A program made the translations under genes and the position numbers. The notes beneath the pieces are model-generated. The model did not search any database. It had not been told where the DNA came from and was given only the letters and a program-made list of their open reading frames with translations. From Verrucomicrobia bacterium UBA1200 (GTDB lineage Bacteria; Verrucomicrobiota; Kiritimatiellia; RFP12; UBA1067), in NCBI GenBank assembly GCA_002309765.1, contig DBXY01000022.1:1-64000 (forward strand): a stretch of DNA of 64,000 nucleotides, given 5' to 3'. Positions within the stretch are counted from its first letter, which is position 1. The number at the start of each line of letters is the position of its first letter. This document shows, one piece after another, positions 22,001 to 28,337 of this stretch.

Positions 22001-22650
22001 TCGGCGTAACCCGATCCGACCATACCGAACTGGTGACCGCTAACGGTTGAATCCGCCAACAAAGTCACCATCCGCATCATCGCGAGATTGGTCCCGGCCG
22101 CACTGCCGTTGTTGCGAAGGGTGCCGCCGTTAAGAAACCAAGTGTAATTGTAGAAATCGCATTGGCCATTGAAATCAAAAGTGGCCCCGGCGTTTATCTG
22201 TACCGTGCTAAGCGCCCCGCCCATCGGGTAATTGACGCCCTTAAGGGTGGTGACCAACGTTCCGCCGTTAACCACGGTTCCGCCGTCGTAAGTCTGGGAG
22301 GCCAACGATATTTGCAATTTTCCAGGTCCGTCCTTTTCCAAGCGCAGATGCCCGGCCAGCCGGACTTTGTCGTTGACGGTGGTGACGTTATCGCCCACCG
22401 CGATGTGCAGCGAGCCGCCGCCAACGGTATCGGTGATTACGGGCGATCCCGCCGTGGAACCGGAAATCGCGGCCACGGTCAACGAATGGCCCTTCAAGTC
22501 AACCGTAACCCCGTTGCCGATGGTCAACGTCTCTCCGCTCCAGTCCGTGTTTTGGGACAAACTGAAGTCCTCGGTGATGGTCCGATCCGCCATCGCCGAC
22601 CAGCCAAACATACACAACGCCAACAGCGCAAAACCTGACTTAACGTTCAT
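13003..22650 (-). CDS. 3215-aa secreted multidomain protein: beta-strand repeats, two SGNH modules, two PA14-like domains
   Basis: Signal peptide MNVKSGFALLALCMFGWSAMA. Residues about 25-735 are autotransporter-associated beta-strand repeats (GGVVVAEGCVKLTN). At about 738-930 is an SGNH-like fold whose nucleophile block reads VGDERIS instead of GDS and which lacks GxND. A cadherin/Big-like segment follows (about 975-1070), then a jelly-roll domain with GYYIELLR, WIDMDAPG, EFNPVNY and FNRWGSS (about 1075-1310). At about 1500-1700 is a complete SGNH hydrolase (VGDSITQGS, GTNDIN, DLHPDW), again followed by the jelly roll (EFWPYNY, about 1745-1975). More beta-helix repeats run to about 2730. Two PA14-like domains (GVWYFCGQWDDRIVLWIDG; GVWQVKCGHDDFSAVLFDG) lie at about 2740-3050. 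The end is GGTLMILW. No membrane barrel is seen. Probably a surface-displayed esterase and binding protein; substrate unknown. Confidence 0.85.
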   Translation of the reverse strand: MNVKSGFALLALCMFGWSAMADRTITEDFSLSQNTDWSGETLTIGNGVTVDLKGHSLTVAAISGSTAGSPVITDTVGGGSLHIAVGDNVTTVNDKVRLAGHLRLEKDGPGKLQISLASQTYDGGTVVNGGTLVTTLKGVNYPMGGALSTVQINAGATFDFNGQCDFYNYTWFLNGGTLRNNGSAAGTNLAMMRMVTLLADSTVSGHQFGMVGSGYADTRLALNGHTLNVEMDSQSDIFHVINCTIGEGTVHLKRGTFYIHGGSKNAHTYGVRTDFVGDVGTTITSSNGGYFHARSITTSGHMIGTYWHYVDAYNHSVPEGVVSTNSAAINRDGPSTSNVILTKTGKGLLVLGNSGNNTSITGGVVVAEGCVKLTNKNALGNAVPVQIKNGATIDVNSIGGGYVAKSCSVSGNGWDGNGAIQNNGEAGPNYNQATPLAALTLAGNTSVGGSSQLVFINSSYNAITWELGAYTLTKIGSGRLMPANTTMTGTGRFIVSEGSLAANGSLTVNPRTVFKSGATLDLSIPNPDRGATITLADCEMEPGSAVTGSADGATLKLAGTFTGISDFPCGNLTFNVGSTLVLPAGASQITVAGSVTVAGAATLDVSALFSGGNPQGDEITILTAGKAVSGIPAVAGVPEGWSVVNTGTALKLTKSVELALPLITGTTVCVCDQTVFDIPAELGETLTPGVYTLASWTTAASGYGAPKLKIEGCPYETELICGTYDVKLHVKTAAESAAKPIKIWAVGDERISTAPSWRIQLAQKLSLEGWNVRMTGARTVAAADPTGANARDAWIRHTGLGALSYKTTISYSGLLDGLESHCAAAQEPDFTIVQLGTFSYWGSSYDGDLTFSHWKETCKRILAELPNTTIIATTVMTDTFTGLGFNDANYSFQKTARSTLNTKIRDYISLTEAQGGFPAGRVVLVDLDALIAVNTTTWRTNWLLSVAGNDLVADALRDKLLTLATLAGKLGAPSILKVCNPPALDSKTLSVTFNKPVAAVPATAALAETGSGSAITLSGATLSDDGRTVTYALSDELVAKTGYTLTIGAVEDLSGAINSGETYEFVPRAFGAKNNVPDEYTAGYSKLATLDLADNPYFTQSVGAVPYSYQALLPKTGITKAGYYIELLRADTDEMKTMWIDMDAPGNTFDAISLPVTHAQRKQQAVTKLHVWSDYAGVSLVAANDDSVTGFIEFNPVNYSQPAVSVAGVTDEYWTKSYDWNDTLATANASGHGCFQIFRKFASYDVLPAEALFVFNRWGSSHTDFSGIGFGNFADRVFNSNASFDRTFLYGTGDAKIHSTAAYSVKRIEFWAKYNAPASRSDYADGTWSGAVDSAFATIGNWSGVTDLTGATLCLPANGGSTRYFTYGGTDPVSLNATTVLLDGAYGFNSVGAFYLKTLDFGSAGKLVIDPLKASIRLQTAPSFAAGAKIALDGKYSGYTAGRFLLLTWDNGHLDASTDLSSLFDTFSASGASPALYEEQTETGGRLWLDLDTTAVYPVVRVMPVGDSITQGSQSSYGNWRIPLMKRLCAAGYDPVSTGLWNIESYDEAGATMPEEWVWHSGVSARRLITGAGAGVLDAIETELDQAGDVDVLLLKIGTNDINSDGVTANELYAAWLELMEKILTQSNCKVVCGAVLNIADETKNAEVTGFNALMKNAIEGGVIFPANRVFFADLYGVCPRYDINNQYIDGNFYSATDLHPDWPGEDAMAEEYARVIQLALANGLPQHEAPDTVSGSLNNVPAGYRNGFKLARVYDATREAGMVMGGEVPYEDYSANEGATEDLARVGYYIELKRKNTYITDYADRVRWLWVDMSAFGDRTIDSVGVPLNTVSQQQVGSMHIISNMPGIDTVEPTDNTVGGWVEFWPYNYGNAKSDLAGAPANTYGYDWSDTCSYSGDFACMQVHRSLTGARNPAQVLFVFNRWRATGAHQIGLGNYACQTKGSMDWTFTSRNDLSTLVTLDTYAYEVAKIEIWTRSVAEELDLSGLDTLVWRPQDASATVSEADEAWKNGSDATDTGLYPMIPGAALVFDSKDPIAYTEVSVPCSVQASTVEISGSKNYTFTGNGQIVADSVAFNLTSGTTVTIDGGGIVSDDITIRGGTVKLGFNALTSALGAGTDGVITIENGGQIDLNYSQEGADNNAVRGSLCYDKEIHISGAGPDGEGAIVNNGFSRWFSALGRVYLDADATIGGIGRMDLRNSWGGRKYTGRPLMYGPGKTLTDRLKTTANQGLNFLGADAVLGKIVVAEDSVIGVEGATTWELENGMEMLNGSRFDLWGGTLTGSGTITVKTGATASILGKSGTSTIYLPVVVEEGATLLLSGGSTVTFLGGLENRGSIRQTAGTVYWQDDGSTESLSLTTNTIDFAAGNLYLGQDGADGIPQFEHYDIAGESTGSIYFRTSEDSVVDGAKTKINAPKAKIWIEAKTDAGTSIDEIPMITVNNADNWIASYLYLGGGTYAGNVLFNGGSITVERLGTGSGSNYQAGRIELRNGAKLTVTAANHGVESVAATISDTTSTETRQHKLIVGDGGEFSVPNGYFFNGWSGTYADFEMQPGSTVTLYGVVGRRRYNGVNGVKKHDSVFQMNGGTLNIGEGGFLHGFFGYASSSAGNEVLKTHINESGPLFRLNNGTINVTADTVDSNSQRSPGVDIAFGDKGSNAGSVTINPQGHTFNLRTGLKGWSDVTLEGTGAFQSSRYSMGIPHGHWTVGSGVDAQLYGAAGFAGGLDLDTGAQARVYAASTNLVECYSGSQTIDGLLTTNCFTHFATDLYYIHQTKHSTGPSYHCYAYRGEFLVPQGKSGVWYFCGQWDDRIVLWIDGTRVVDPASDCSIATGNIALSSGWHQFIVAACDGYGGQGPTGWSTTMGLGYRIGSDGGTTASNYTKFDTDTLVMRPWTSVNWWHKKYSGNWLVSTFNSDSISDFSSIIDFPIEDYDNMITTNSVKMSNAAASAEFKTAYQQLSRNRMTGNFFIPESQAGVWQVKCGHDDFSAVLFDGKLVAGVPTYTYSSYAIWVATPGWHEFELYFGDTSGGYGNNGQSGIASAAMVAVSVNGADYVAFDEDNFQIGVTPFFGLAGVSTLNSESKLTNDGPAAYPVTGTVFGSGTLSGKFVFNGGKLGVTGAGTDYESVKFENAAADTLAGLSGVVCEFSGTPNRSSYVLGNAMGMTDAAARALPVSLSVAGADNEFVSKRAAVIHCEVANGKLYLVDPLAGGTLMILW

Positions 22651-22798
22651 GACTACCTCCTATCGATGATCAAAAACATCCCAAGTCAAACGCGAGACAG
22701 CCGGATCCGTACATCCGGCTGACGGAATTACTTCCCGACAAAAATCAAGCGACCCCGTAACATTCGCAACGAAAAACATAAAATCCCACAACAAAAAT

Positions 22799-22828
22799 AT
22801 TGTCGCAAAAACCACCTATGTTTGTCAA
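22799..22828 (-). promoter_or_regulatory. Likely promoter of the 3215-aa protein gene
   Basis: On the minus strand a perfect TTGACA (22828-22823) is followed after 18 bp by GACAAT (22804-22799). The leader would be about 140 nt. The surrounding stretch is AT-rich, unlike the repeats just upstream. Confidence 0.5.
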
Positions 22829-22901
22829 TACGATTGTGCCAGTGAAAAAATTTGACGGACAAGTGCGGTGGTTAGTGGAGGGCCGCGCTCCGTCGCGGCC
22901 G

Positions 22902-22929
22902 CTTACTCTTCACTCTTCATTCTTCATTT
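22902..22929. repeat. Heptanucleotide tandem repeat (TTCAYTY type), copy 1
   Basis: Four 7-bp units in register: CTTACTC, TTCACTC, TTCATTC, TTCATTT. The same family recurs at 23089-23116. It sits directly inside the left arm of the BIME-like element. Confidence 0.7.
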
Positions 22930-22988
22930 CTCCAAGGGGGTTGGACCGTTGGTTAGTCGCTAGTTGATCTAGTTGTCCTAGTCATAGG

Positions 22989-23009
22989 ACTTCAGACTTC
23001 GGACATAAG
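22989..23009. repeat. Heptanucleotide tandem repeat (ACTTCAG type)
   Basis: Units ACTTCAG, ACTTCGG and ACATAAG follow each other. They match the ACTTCAG-type array at 9171-9198, about 13.8 kb away. Confidence 0.65.
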
Positions 23010-23088
23010 ACCTCCAGCCCCTAGCGACTAACGACTAACTGGCGGCCGCGACGGAGCGCGGCCCTCCCCCCTAAGCCCTATCACATTC

Positions 23089-23116
23089 TTCACTCTTCAT
23101 TCTTCATTTTTCATTT
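23089..23116. repeat. Heptanucleotide tandem repeat (TTCAYTY type), copy 2
   Basis: Four units TTCACTC, TTCATTC, TTCATTT, TTCATTT, in register and nearly identical to copy 1. A further heptamer run, CGTCACC, CGTCACT, CGTTATT (23124-23144), overlaps the stop codon of the next gene. Confidence 0.7.
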
Positions 23117-23139
23117 CCAAACTCGTCACCCGTCACTCG

Positions 23140-24414
23140 TTATTTGCCGGGAACCATCCACTCGCCTTCTTTGGGCAGCACGACATCGCCGCCACGCTCG
23201 AAGTCCTCGGGCTGCACCGGGTGCTTCCAGTCGTAGAAAGCGGACTTTTCGTTGGTTAGCATATCGCTCATCCGCACCATCTGTCCGGTGTAGGTGGCGA
23301 GTGTGCCCATCACCGTGGTCGCGGTGGACATCGCTTCGAAATCACCTTCGTTCATATATTGGCCGGACAGCAACGCCTTCAGCAAATCGGCATGTTCGTT
23401 GACCATCATGTTTTCGTTGATGCCTTTTACCGCCGCTTCGTCAAACGGGAACGGCTCGGAAGTGCCGTCGGCATGGGTAATCTTGGTGCCCAGCACGTCA
23501 ATCTGGCCTTTGGTTCCGGTGAGCATCGCGCAGCAACGATCCCAACAGCCGTTAACCTGGCGGGCGATCGCGTGGATGTGAAGATTCTTGCCGTAATCGT
23601 AATCCACGCTAAGACAATCGTATCCGTTTCCGGTGGATTTACGGTAACGCGCCCCGATGCCCATTGCGCGTTCCGGGAAACGCCCGACGAACCAGTTCGC
23701 CAGATCGACCTCGTGGATCGCCTGCTCGGTCAAGTTATCACCGCACATTTCGCGGAAATTGTACCAGTTGTTCGCCATATACGCGGCGTTTGACTCGCCT
23801 TGGCGGCGCGGACGCTCCCAAATCGCGCCGTGGCAACGGTAAACGACACCGCCCATAATCTCGCCAATCACCCCGTTCTGAACCGGGCCGATCATCCGCA
23901 ACGCCCGGTAATTGTGGCGGTGGCAGGTGCCGGATAGCAACATCAGCTTTTTCTGTTTCGCCGCCTCGACGGCTTTAAGGAACCGGCGAACTCCCGGCGG
24001 GTCAACGGCAATCGGTTTCTCGGCGAACAGGTGCTTGCCTGCCGCGATGACGGCTTCCGCGTGCAAAGGCCGGAAAATCGGCGGGGTGCAGAGCAACACG
24101 ATATCGGCATCGGTATCCAGCGCTTTTTTATAGCCGTCCGCGCCGCCGAAAAAGGTCTTGCACTGATGCCGCCCGGCCAGATCCTTCGCCTTGTCGGGGA
24201 AGAAGTCCGCCGCAGCAACCATCACCGCCTTATGGCCGAGCCACGCGGCAGCCGCCTCAATATTCTGCGCCGCGCCCGAACCGCGGCCGCCGCACCCGAC
24301 CAAAGCGTACTTGAAGACTTTTTGCGCACCCTGCGCGATTGAGAACATCGGCGTGGCGGCAACCGCCCCTGCCCCGGCCAGAAACTTCCGGCGCGAAATG
24401 ACCATTTTTTCCAT
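23140..24414 (-). CDS. Tat-exported Gfo/Idh/MocA-family oxidoreductase
   Basis: A 424-residue protein with a twin-arginine signal (ISRRKFLAGAGAVAATPMF) and a Rossmann fold opening ALVGCGGRGSG (about 38-46). AEKPIAVD carries the conserved EKP lysine of the family, and the HEVDLANWF segment supplies catalytic-site residues. Family members oxidise or reduce sugars and inositols with NAD(P), and Tat-exported forms are common in Verrucomicrobia and Planctomycetes. The frame is open 58 codons upstream, but the ATG at 24414 fits the Tat signal. It is the last gene of the carbohydrate operon. No transmembrane segment is seen beyond the signal. Substrate is unknown. Confidence 0.85.
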   Translation of the reverse strand: MEKMVISRRKFLAGAGAVAATPMFSIAQGAQKVFKYALVGCGGRGSGAAQNIEAAAAWLGHKAVMVAAADFFPDKAKDLAGRHQCKTFFGGADGYKKALDTDADIVLLCTPPIFRPLHAEAVIAAGKHLFAEKPIAVDPPGVRRFLKAVEAAKQKKLMLLSGTCHRHNYRALRMIGPVQNGVIGEIMGGVVYRCHGAIWERPRRQGESNAAYMANNWYNFREMCGDNLTEQAIHEVDLANWFVGRFPERAMGIGARYRKSTGNGYDCLSVDYDYGKNLHIHAIARQVNGCWDRCCAMLTGTKGQIDVLGTKITHADGTSEPFPFDEAAVKGINENMMVNEHADLLKALLSGQYMNEGDFEAMSTATTVMGTLATYTGQMVRMSDMLTNEKSAFYDWKHPVQPEDFERGGDVVLPKEGEWMVPGK

Positions 24415-24563
24415 CGTAATCCCCTTCTTCACTGTCGTTGACAACCAAATGCATTCCCCGAACGCAAAGCGAATAATACGCAATTTGTGGCGGGAATTCA
24501 ATCCTAAAATCGCGGCGGGCAAGAAATCGTCGGATGACATCCGCCCGCCCGCGTTTAATGCGA

Positions 24564-26432
24564 TTAATCGGCGAACTCCAGCGTACACCCCAATATTTTG
24601 TGGTCGCTCAGCTCGTAATAATCGTCATCGCAAAAAACGTCGCTAACCTTAAACCCTTTGACGATAACGTTGTCCAGGCAACGCTGCAAGCACGGCATTG
24701 CCGGAGATGCCAATCCCGTGTCCAAACAGCCCGCCTTGCCGCAATTCGCAAGCGTGTACCCAGCGTGGGTAAACACTAGAAAATCGCCCGCGCCGTAAAC
24801 ATTGAAGTCGCCGGAAATCACCACATAGGGGCAATCCTTGAAATGCCGGATCAACTGGCGCATCTGGGCCAACCGGAAACACTCTTTGTCGGGCTTGATC
24901 ATCCAATCAAGATGCGTTTGCACCAGATGCACATCTTTGGACCCGATCTGGAACACGTTGTCGAGGAAATAGCACTTCTGCCAGCGGTATTCGTAATCAA
25001 CCACCTCGCTCCGCAACAACTTGGCGCGACGGGAGAACATCGCGTTGCACTGGTAATCGTTTTTCGGTCCCTCTACCCGCTCCGGAAACGCGGCAAACAG
25101 CAAGTTGGTGGTGGATGCGCCGGCCTGGTCAAACACGGGGTCATATTCGGATATGCCCATGAAGTCCGCGCCGAGGGATTCGATTTTCTCGCGGTATTCC
25201 ACCGCCCGAGCGGCGGAAGCCTCGGCGGTGACCGTAGTGTTTTTACCCTTGCCCAACGCAAAATGCCCGATGTTCCAATGGACGAAACGGAAGGCCCCGT
25301 CTTTGGGCGGATGGGACAGTATCATCGCCCGGCGGACCGAATTCCCGTAGGATTTCGCCAGCGCCATCATCCCCCAATCGTTCGGATGGCATCCGTCCAC
25401 GGTGCCTTCGCCGTCACCCGCGAACATCGCGGTCTTGGGAAGGTATGAGAGATTTTTCCACCCCTCGGCAATCAGTTTGCGGTAAAGCGCGTCAATCAGC
25501 TTGTCCTTTTCGTTCTTGGGCAACCCTTCCCGGTCGCACTGCTCGGCCATCACGATCGGAATTCCGGGGCGTTTGGCGCGCAAGTTCCTAATGAAAGGCT
25601 CATAACGGTTTTTAACATCCGACACGGTCATGTTGTGCACGCAGTCCAAAACATAGCAGCTCGCGTCGATTGCGGACAAATGCTCGCTCATCTCGAACTC
25701 CATCTTGCCGCTGCCGGAGAAGCCGAGATTGACCACCGGCACGTCCAGTTCCCGCCCAATGATGTTCACAAACCCCATTCCGGGGCGGGAACAGCAGCCA
25801 CCGTGAGTGATGGAGGTACCATAGAACACCACCGGTTTCACTACCCCGTTCTGCCGGGGCGGCAGTGCCGAAACGGTCGCTTCCGGGTCGATGCCGAGCG
25901 TAAAGGATTTCACGCCGTTGTAAAGCGGCAGGTTGACCAGACACGGGGTGCCGGGCTTCCAACCCAGATCCAGCGAGCCGCCGCGTTTGGCGTCGTGGAT
26001 CCGCCCGGTCGCCACATACCGCCATTTGCCGTCCTCTTCGAGCCGGTAAACGTCGATCCCGCTCACCCCGGTTGACGGCATGTGGTCCATTGACAATCCT
26101 GCGTTGTACGGAACCCACTTGAAATGCAGTTTCTTTGAATCGGTAACAAAACGGAACAGCATACCCGACGTATGGTGTTTCATCGACCGCACGCCGCCGT
26201 TAACGTTGGTGGTTACGTTGGCGGGCAACCGGTCGTAATAGTGTTCCGTATCGGGAAATGCCCGCCCCTCCAGCGGCAGGGCCGTCCCGTCAATCCATTT
26301 CACCCCGTTGGTGACCACCGCGTTCTTGATGGCCATGTTGGGGTCGAACTTCGCAATCTCGTTCTGCCCGACGGCAACCGCCGCAGACAATGTTGTAGCT
26401 AACATTCCCAAAAACAACCCTGACATTTTCAT
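24564..26432 (-). CDS. Secreted SGNH esterase fused to an endonuclease/exonuclease/phosphatase domain
   Basis: A 622-residue exported protein. The signal peptide (MKMSGLFLGMLATTLSAAVAVG) is followed by an N-terminal beta-domain. An SGNH hydrolase follows: GTSITHGG (Ser near 206), NLGFSGSGKME, DCVHNM, and DGCHPNDWG for the Asp/His pair. From about 381 an EEP-superfamily domain begins with RFVHWNIGHF. It has GISEYDP for the metal-binding Glu, SGDFNVYG (near 541), and LSDHKI as the C-terminal catalytic His motif. The first half fits carbohydrate O-deacylases; the second is a metal-dependent phosphodiesterase or phosphatase fold. Both active sites look intact. The gene starts 28 bp after the beta-helix gene and uses an AAAGGTG site. 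Confidence 0.8.
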   Translation of the reverse strand: MKMSGLFLGMLATTLSAAVAVGQNEIAKFDPNMAIKNAVVTNGVKWIDGTALPLEGRAFPDTEHYYDRLPANVTTNVNGGVRSMKHHTSGMLFRFVTDSKKLHFKWVPYNAGLSMDHMPSTGVSGIDVYRLEEDGKWRYVATGRIHDAKRGGSLDLGWKPGTPCLVNLPLYNGVKSFTLGIDPEATVSALPPRQNGVVKPVVFYGTSITHGGCCSRPGMGFVNIIGRELDVPVVNLGFSGSGKMEFEMSEHLSAIDASCYVLDCVHNMTVSDVKNRYEPFIRNLRAKRPGIPIVMAEQCDREGLPKNEKDKLIDALYRKLIAEGWKNLSYLPKTAMFAGDGEGTVDGCHPNDWGMMALAKSYGNSVRRAMILSHPPKDGAFRFVHWNIGHFALGKGKNTTVTAEASAARAVEYREKIESLGADFMGISEYDPVFDQAGASTTNLLFAAFPERVEGPKNDYQCNAMFSRRAKLLRSEVVDYEYRWQKCYFLDNVFQIGSKDVHLVQTHLDWMIKPDKECFRLAQMRQLIRHFKDCPYVVISGDFNVYGAGDFLVFTHAGYTLANCGKAGCLDTGLASPAMPCLQRCLDNVIVKGFKVSDVFCDDDYYELSDHKILGCTLEFAD

Positions 26433-26460
26433 GCTCAACACCTTTCTTTGTTTAACAAAT

Positions 26461-27585
26461 TCACTCCGGTTTCGGACAATCCGGCCAAGTAATCTCCCCG
26501 ACCCGCGACTCGGAAACCCACAGCGGGACAAGCGGCGAGTCCGGCGACAGGCTCACCCGGTTGTTGCGGATAAGGACCCCCTTCTCCCCTGGTTTGACCG
26601 CTTTGTCGCCCCAAGCGCAAACCACCGCCGAATCCTTTGCCAACTTCGGCAGCGCGTTTGTCGCGATGAAAAGATTGTTCTCAATCCTCACATTGGTAAC
26701 ATTCGCCAACCGAACCCCGCAATAAAGCGGATTCACCACCACGTTTCCGGTAAACACCAAACCGTCGCACGAGCGCGGAGTACCGTGGTGGCCGAGCGGA
26801 ATCAGCTGCGAGCCGCATTTCTCGCTGGGGCCGAACCAACAGCCGCTAACCGCCACATTGCGGTTGCGGATGGCATCTTCGCGGTTGCAGAAAATCGGCG
26901 GCGAAGGATTGTTGCTGCCGCAGATCGCGCCCGGACTCGTTTGCTCCACCTGAATCGTTTCCCGGGTAAGACAGTTTGCCTTGCCGCCGAAAGTGTAACC
27001 GGCGAAAATGCAGTTCGTCACCGTGACGTCGGAACAGCCGTCAATCTGGAAAGCGTGGTTGTTCGGCAGATCTTTCACCACCATATTCTCGATGCGGATA
27101 CCCTTGCCGCAGGCGAACGCCAACGGAAGGTAGCGCTGTTCGCAATCGAACACGCCGCCGGAGATCGTGATGTTTCCGCAACCGTTCGTGACGTAAGTCG
27201 GCGGAACCAGATTGTACAGGAAAATCCACCACTTGCCGGTGCGGTCGCCGACCGACCGGAAGACCGCAGAACGGGTGGGATCCATCGCCCGCGCCGCCGC
27301 GGCGGGAGTCCAACCTTCGGTGGCGCGTTCCGCGCCGCCGGCCAACTCCAAACGCGTGTTGTTCCCAATGCTCAAATAGGAGATGCGGTAAGAACCCGGC
27401 GGCACAAACACCGTGCCGCCGCCCGCCGCCGCCACACGATCCAGACATTTCTGGATTGCGGGAGCGGCATCCTCGCGCCCGCTGCCGTCCGCCCCGGCCT
27501 GGCCCGCATCCAAACGCAAATCTGCCGCAAACAATGCCGACGCCGACATTGCGAAAACCGCCGTTATCGTCAAAAGACGTTTCAT
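26461..27585 (-). CDS. Secreted pectate-lyase-like right-handed beta-helix protein
   Basis: A 374-residue protein with a signal peptide (MKRLLTITAVFAMSASALFA). It shows the beta-helix entry GGGTVFVPPGSYRISYLSIG and repeated strand-turn units (NITISGGVFDC, DVTVTNCIF, NVAVSGCWF, NVRIENNLF). This is the pectin-lyase-like fold, but the GH28 catalytic motifs (NDD/DD/GHG) are not evident, so it may be a lyase, epimerase or binding protein. It is located in the operon between the TRIC channel gene and the SGNH-EEP gene. The number of Cys residues (about a dozen) is high for a periplasmic protein and may form disulfides. Confidence 0.7.
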   Translation of the reverse strand: MKRLLTITAVFAMSASALFAADLRLDAGQAGADGSGREDAAPAIQKCLDRVAAAGGGTVFVPPGSYRISYLSIGNNTRLELAGGAERATEGWTPAAAARAMDPTRSAVFRSVGDRTGKWWIFLYNLVPPTYVTNGCGNITISGGVFDCEQRYLPLAFACGKGIRIENMVVKDLPNNHAFQIDGCSDVTVTNCIFAGYTFGGKANCLTRETIQVEQTSPGAICGSNNPSPPIFCNREDAIRNRNVAVSGCWFGPSEKCGSQLIPLGHHGTPRSCDGLVFTGNVVVNPLYCGVRLANVTNVRIENNLFIATNALPKLAKDSAVVCAWGDKAVKPGEKGVLIRNNRVSLSPDSPLVPLWVSESRVGEITWPDCPKPE

Positions 27586-27627
27586 TTGCTCCCTACCCCC
27601 CCAATCGCTACTATCCGCCGGGCCGCG

Positions 27628-28326
27628 TCACTTGTTTCTTGTCGGGCCACGGTGTCCCCCGTGATGGTGCAGGTGATCTCTGCCGGAAAGCACCGGCACC
27701 CCCAAATGATACTTAATCGCCAAAGCCCGGATAACAAAGATCACCGCCACGCAAATCACCCCGCAAATCCGGTCGTCCGTTCCGGTCAGCCGGATCGCGA
27801 AATACGAAACCCCGCCCACCGCGCATGCCAACGCATAGATTTCCTTGCGGAAAATCAGCGGCACCTCGTTGACCAGCACATCTCGCATCACGCCGCCCGC
27901 CGCGCCGGTAATAGTTCCCATCATGATCGCGACCCACCAGGAGAAACCCAGCATCAGCGATTTCTGAAGACCGATAACCGTGAAAATCGACAGGCCGATG
28001 GTGTCGAAAACGAACCACGTGATTTGCTCGGAAATGAATTTGCGGCCAAAAAGCCAAACCGAGACTAACGCCAAAAAAGTGCAGATGAGGTAGCTCGGAC
28101 CCTGCACCCAGAACGGCGTAACGGTGAACATGGCATCACGCAACGTACCGCCGCCAAGCGCAGTCACAAACCCGATTACGTAGGCGCCGAACCAGTCAAA
28201 ACTTCTGATCGAGGCGAGCCGGATTCCCGAAACCGCCGCCGCGAAAGTACCCACGTACTCCAGCAGCGTGAAAATCGGGTCACGCCCCCCCAGAAAGTTT
28301 TTTAAATCGGCATACCACTCAATCAC
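27628..28326 (-). CDS. TRIC/UPF0126-family membrane channel protein
   Basis: A 232-residue inner-membrane protein with about seven hydrophobic segments. It has the two UPF0126 repeats of the family, marked by GGGTLRDAMF in the first and GGVMRDVLVNEVPLIFRKEIYA in the second. Bacterial TRIC-type proteins form trimeric cation channels. The C-terminus is His-rich (DHLHHHGGHRG). The start is a GTG at 28326, only 11 bp after the GH36 stop, so the gene is translated with the carbohydrate operon. Why a cation channel sits there is unclear. Confidence 0.85.
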   Translation of the reverse strand: MIEWYADLKNFLGGRDPIFTLLEYVGTFAAAVSGIRLASIRSFDWFGAYVIGFVTALGGGTLRDAMFTVTPFWVQGPSYLICTFLALVSVWLFGRKFISEQITWFVFDTIGLSIFTVIGLQKSLMLGFSWWVAIMMGTITGAAGGVMRDVLVNEVPLIFRKEIYALACAVGGVSYFAIRLTGTDDRICGVICVAVIFVIRALAIKYHLGVPVLSGRDHLHHHGGHRGPTRNK

Positions 28327-28337
28327 GGCGCACCTGC

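Larger units (their letters stand above)
22877..23067. repeat. Nested inverted-repeat (BIME-like) element
   Basis: A 26-bp arm (22877-22902) is repeated as a perfect reverse complement at 23042-23067. Each arm itself contains a small palindrome, GGCCGCG-ctccgt-CGCGGCC. Inside lies a second perfect inverted repeat of 12 bp (GTTAGTCGCTAG at 22952-22963, with its complement at 23021-23032) and a hairpin GTCCTA-GTCA-TAGGAC (22975-22990). No reading frame is present. The pattern resembles paired REP palindromes (BIMEs) that are moved by REP-associated transposases, and one such transposase lies at 59499-60707. Confidence 0.75.

Noticed and set aside
13003..22650. Classical type V autotransporter assignment for the giant proteins
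   Set aside because: The passenger-type repeats are present, but no C-terminal 12-strand beta-barrel is visible in any of the three proteins.
22902..23144. Intergenic repeats as a CRISPR array
   Set aside because: Units are 7 bp, directly abutting and without spacers; there are no cas genes.
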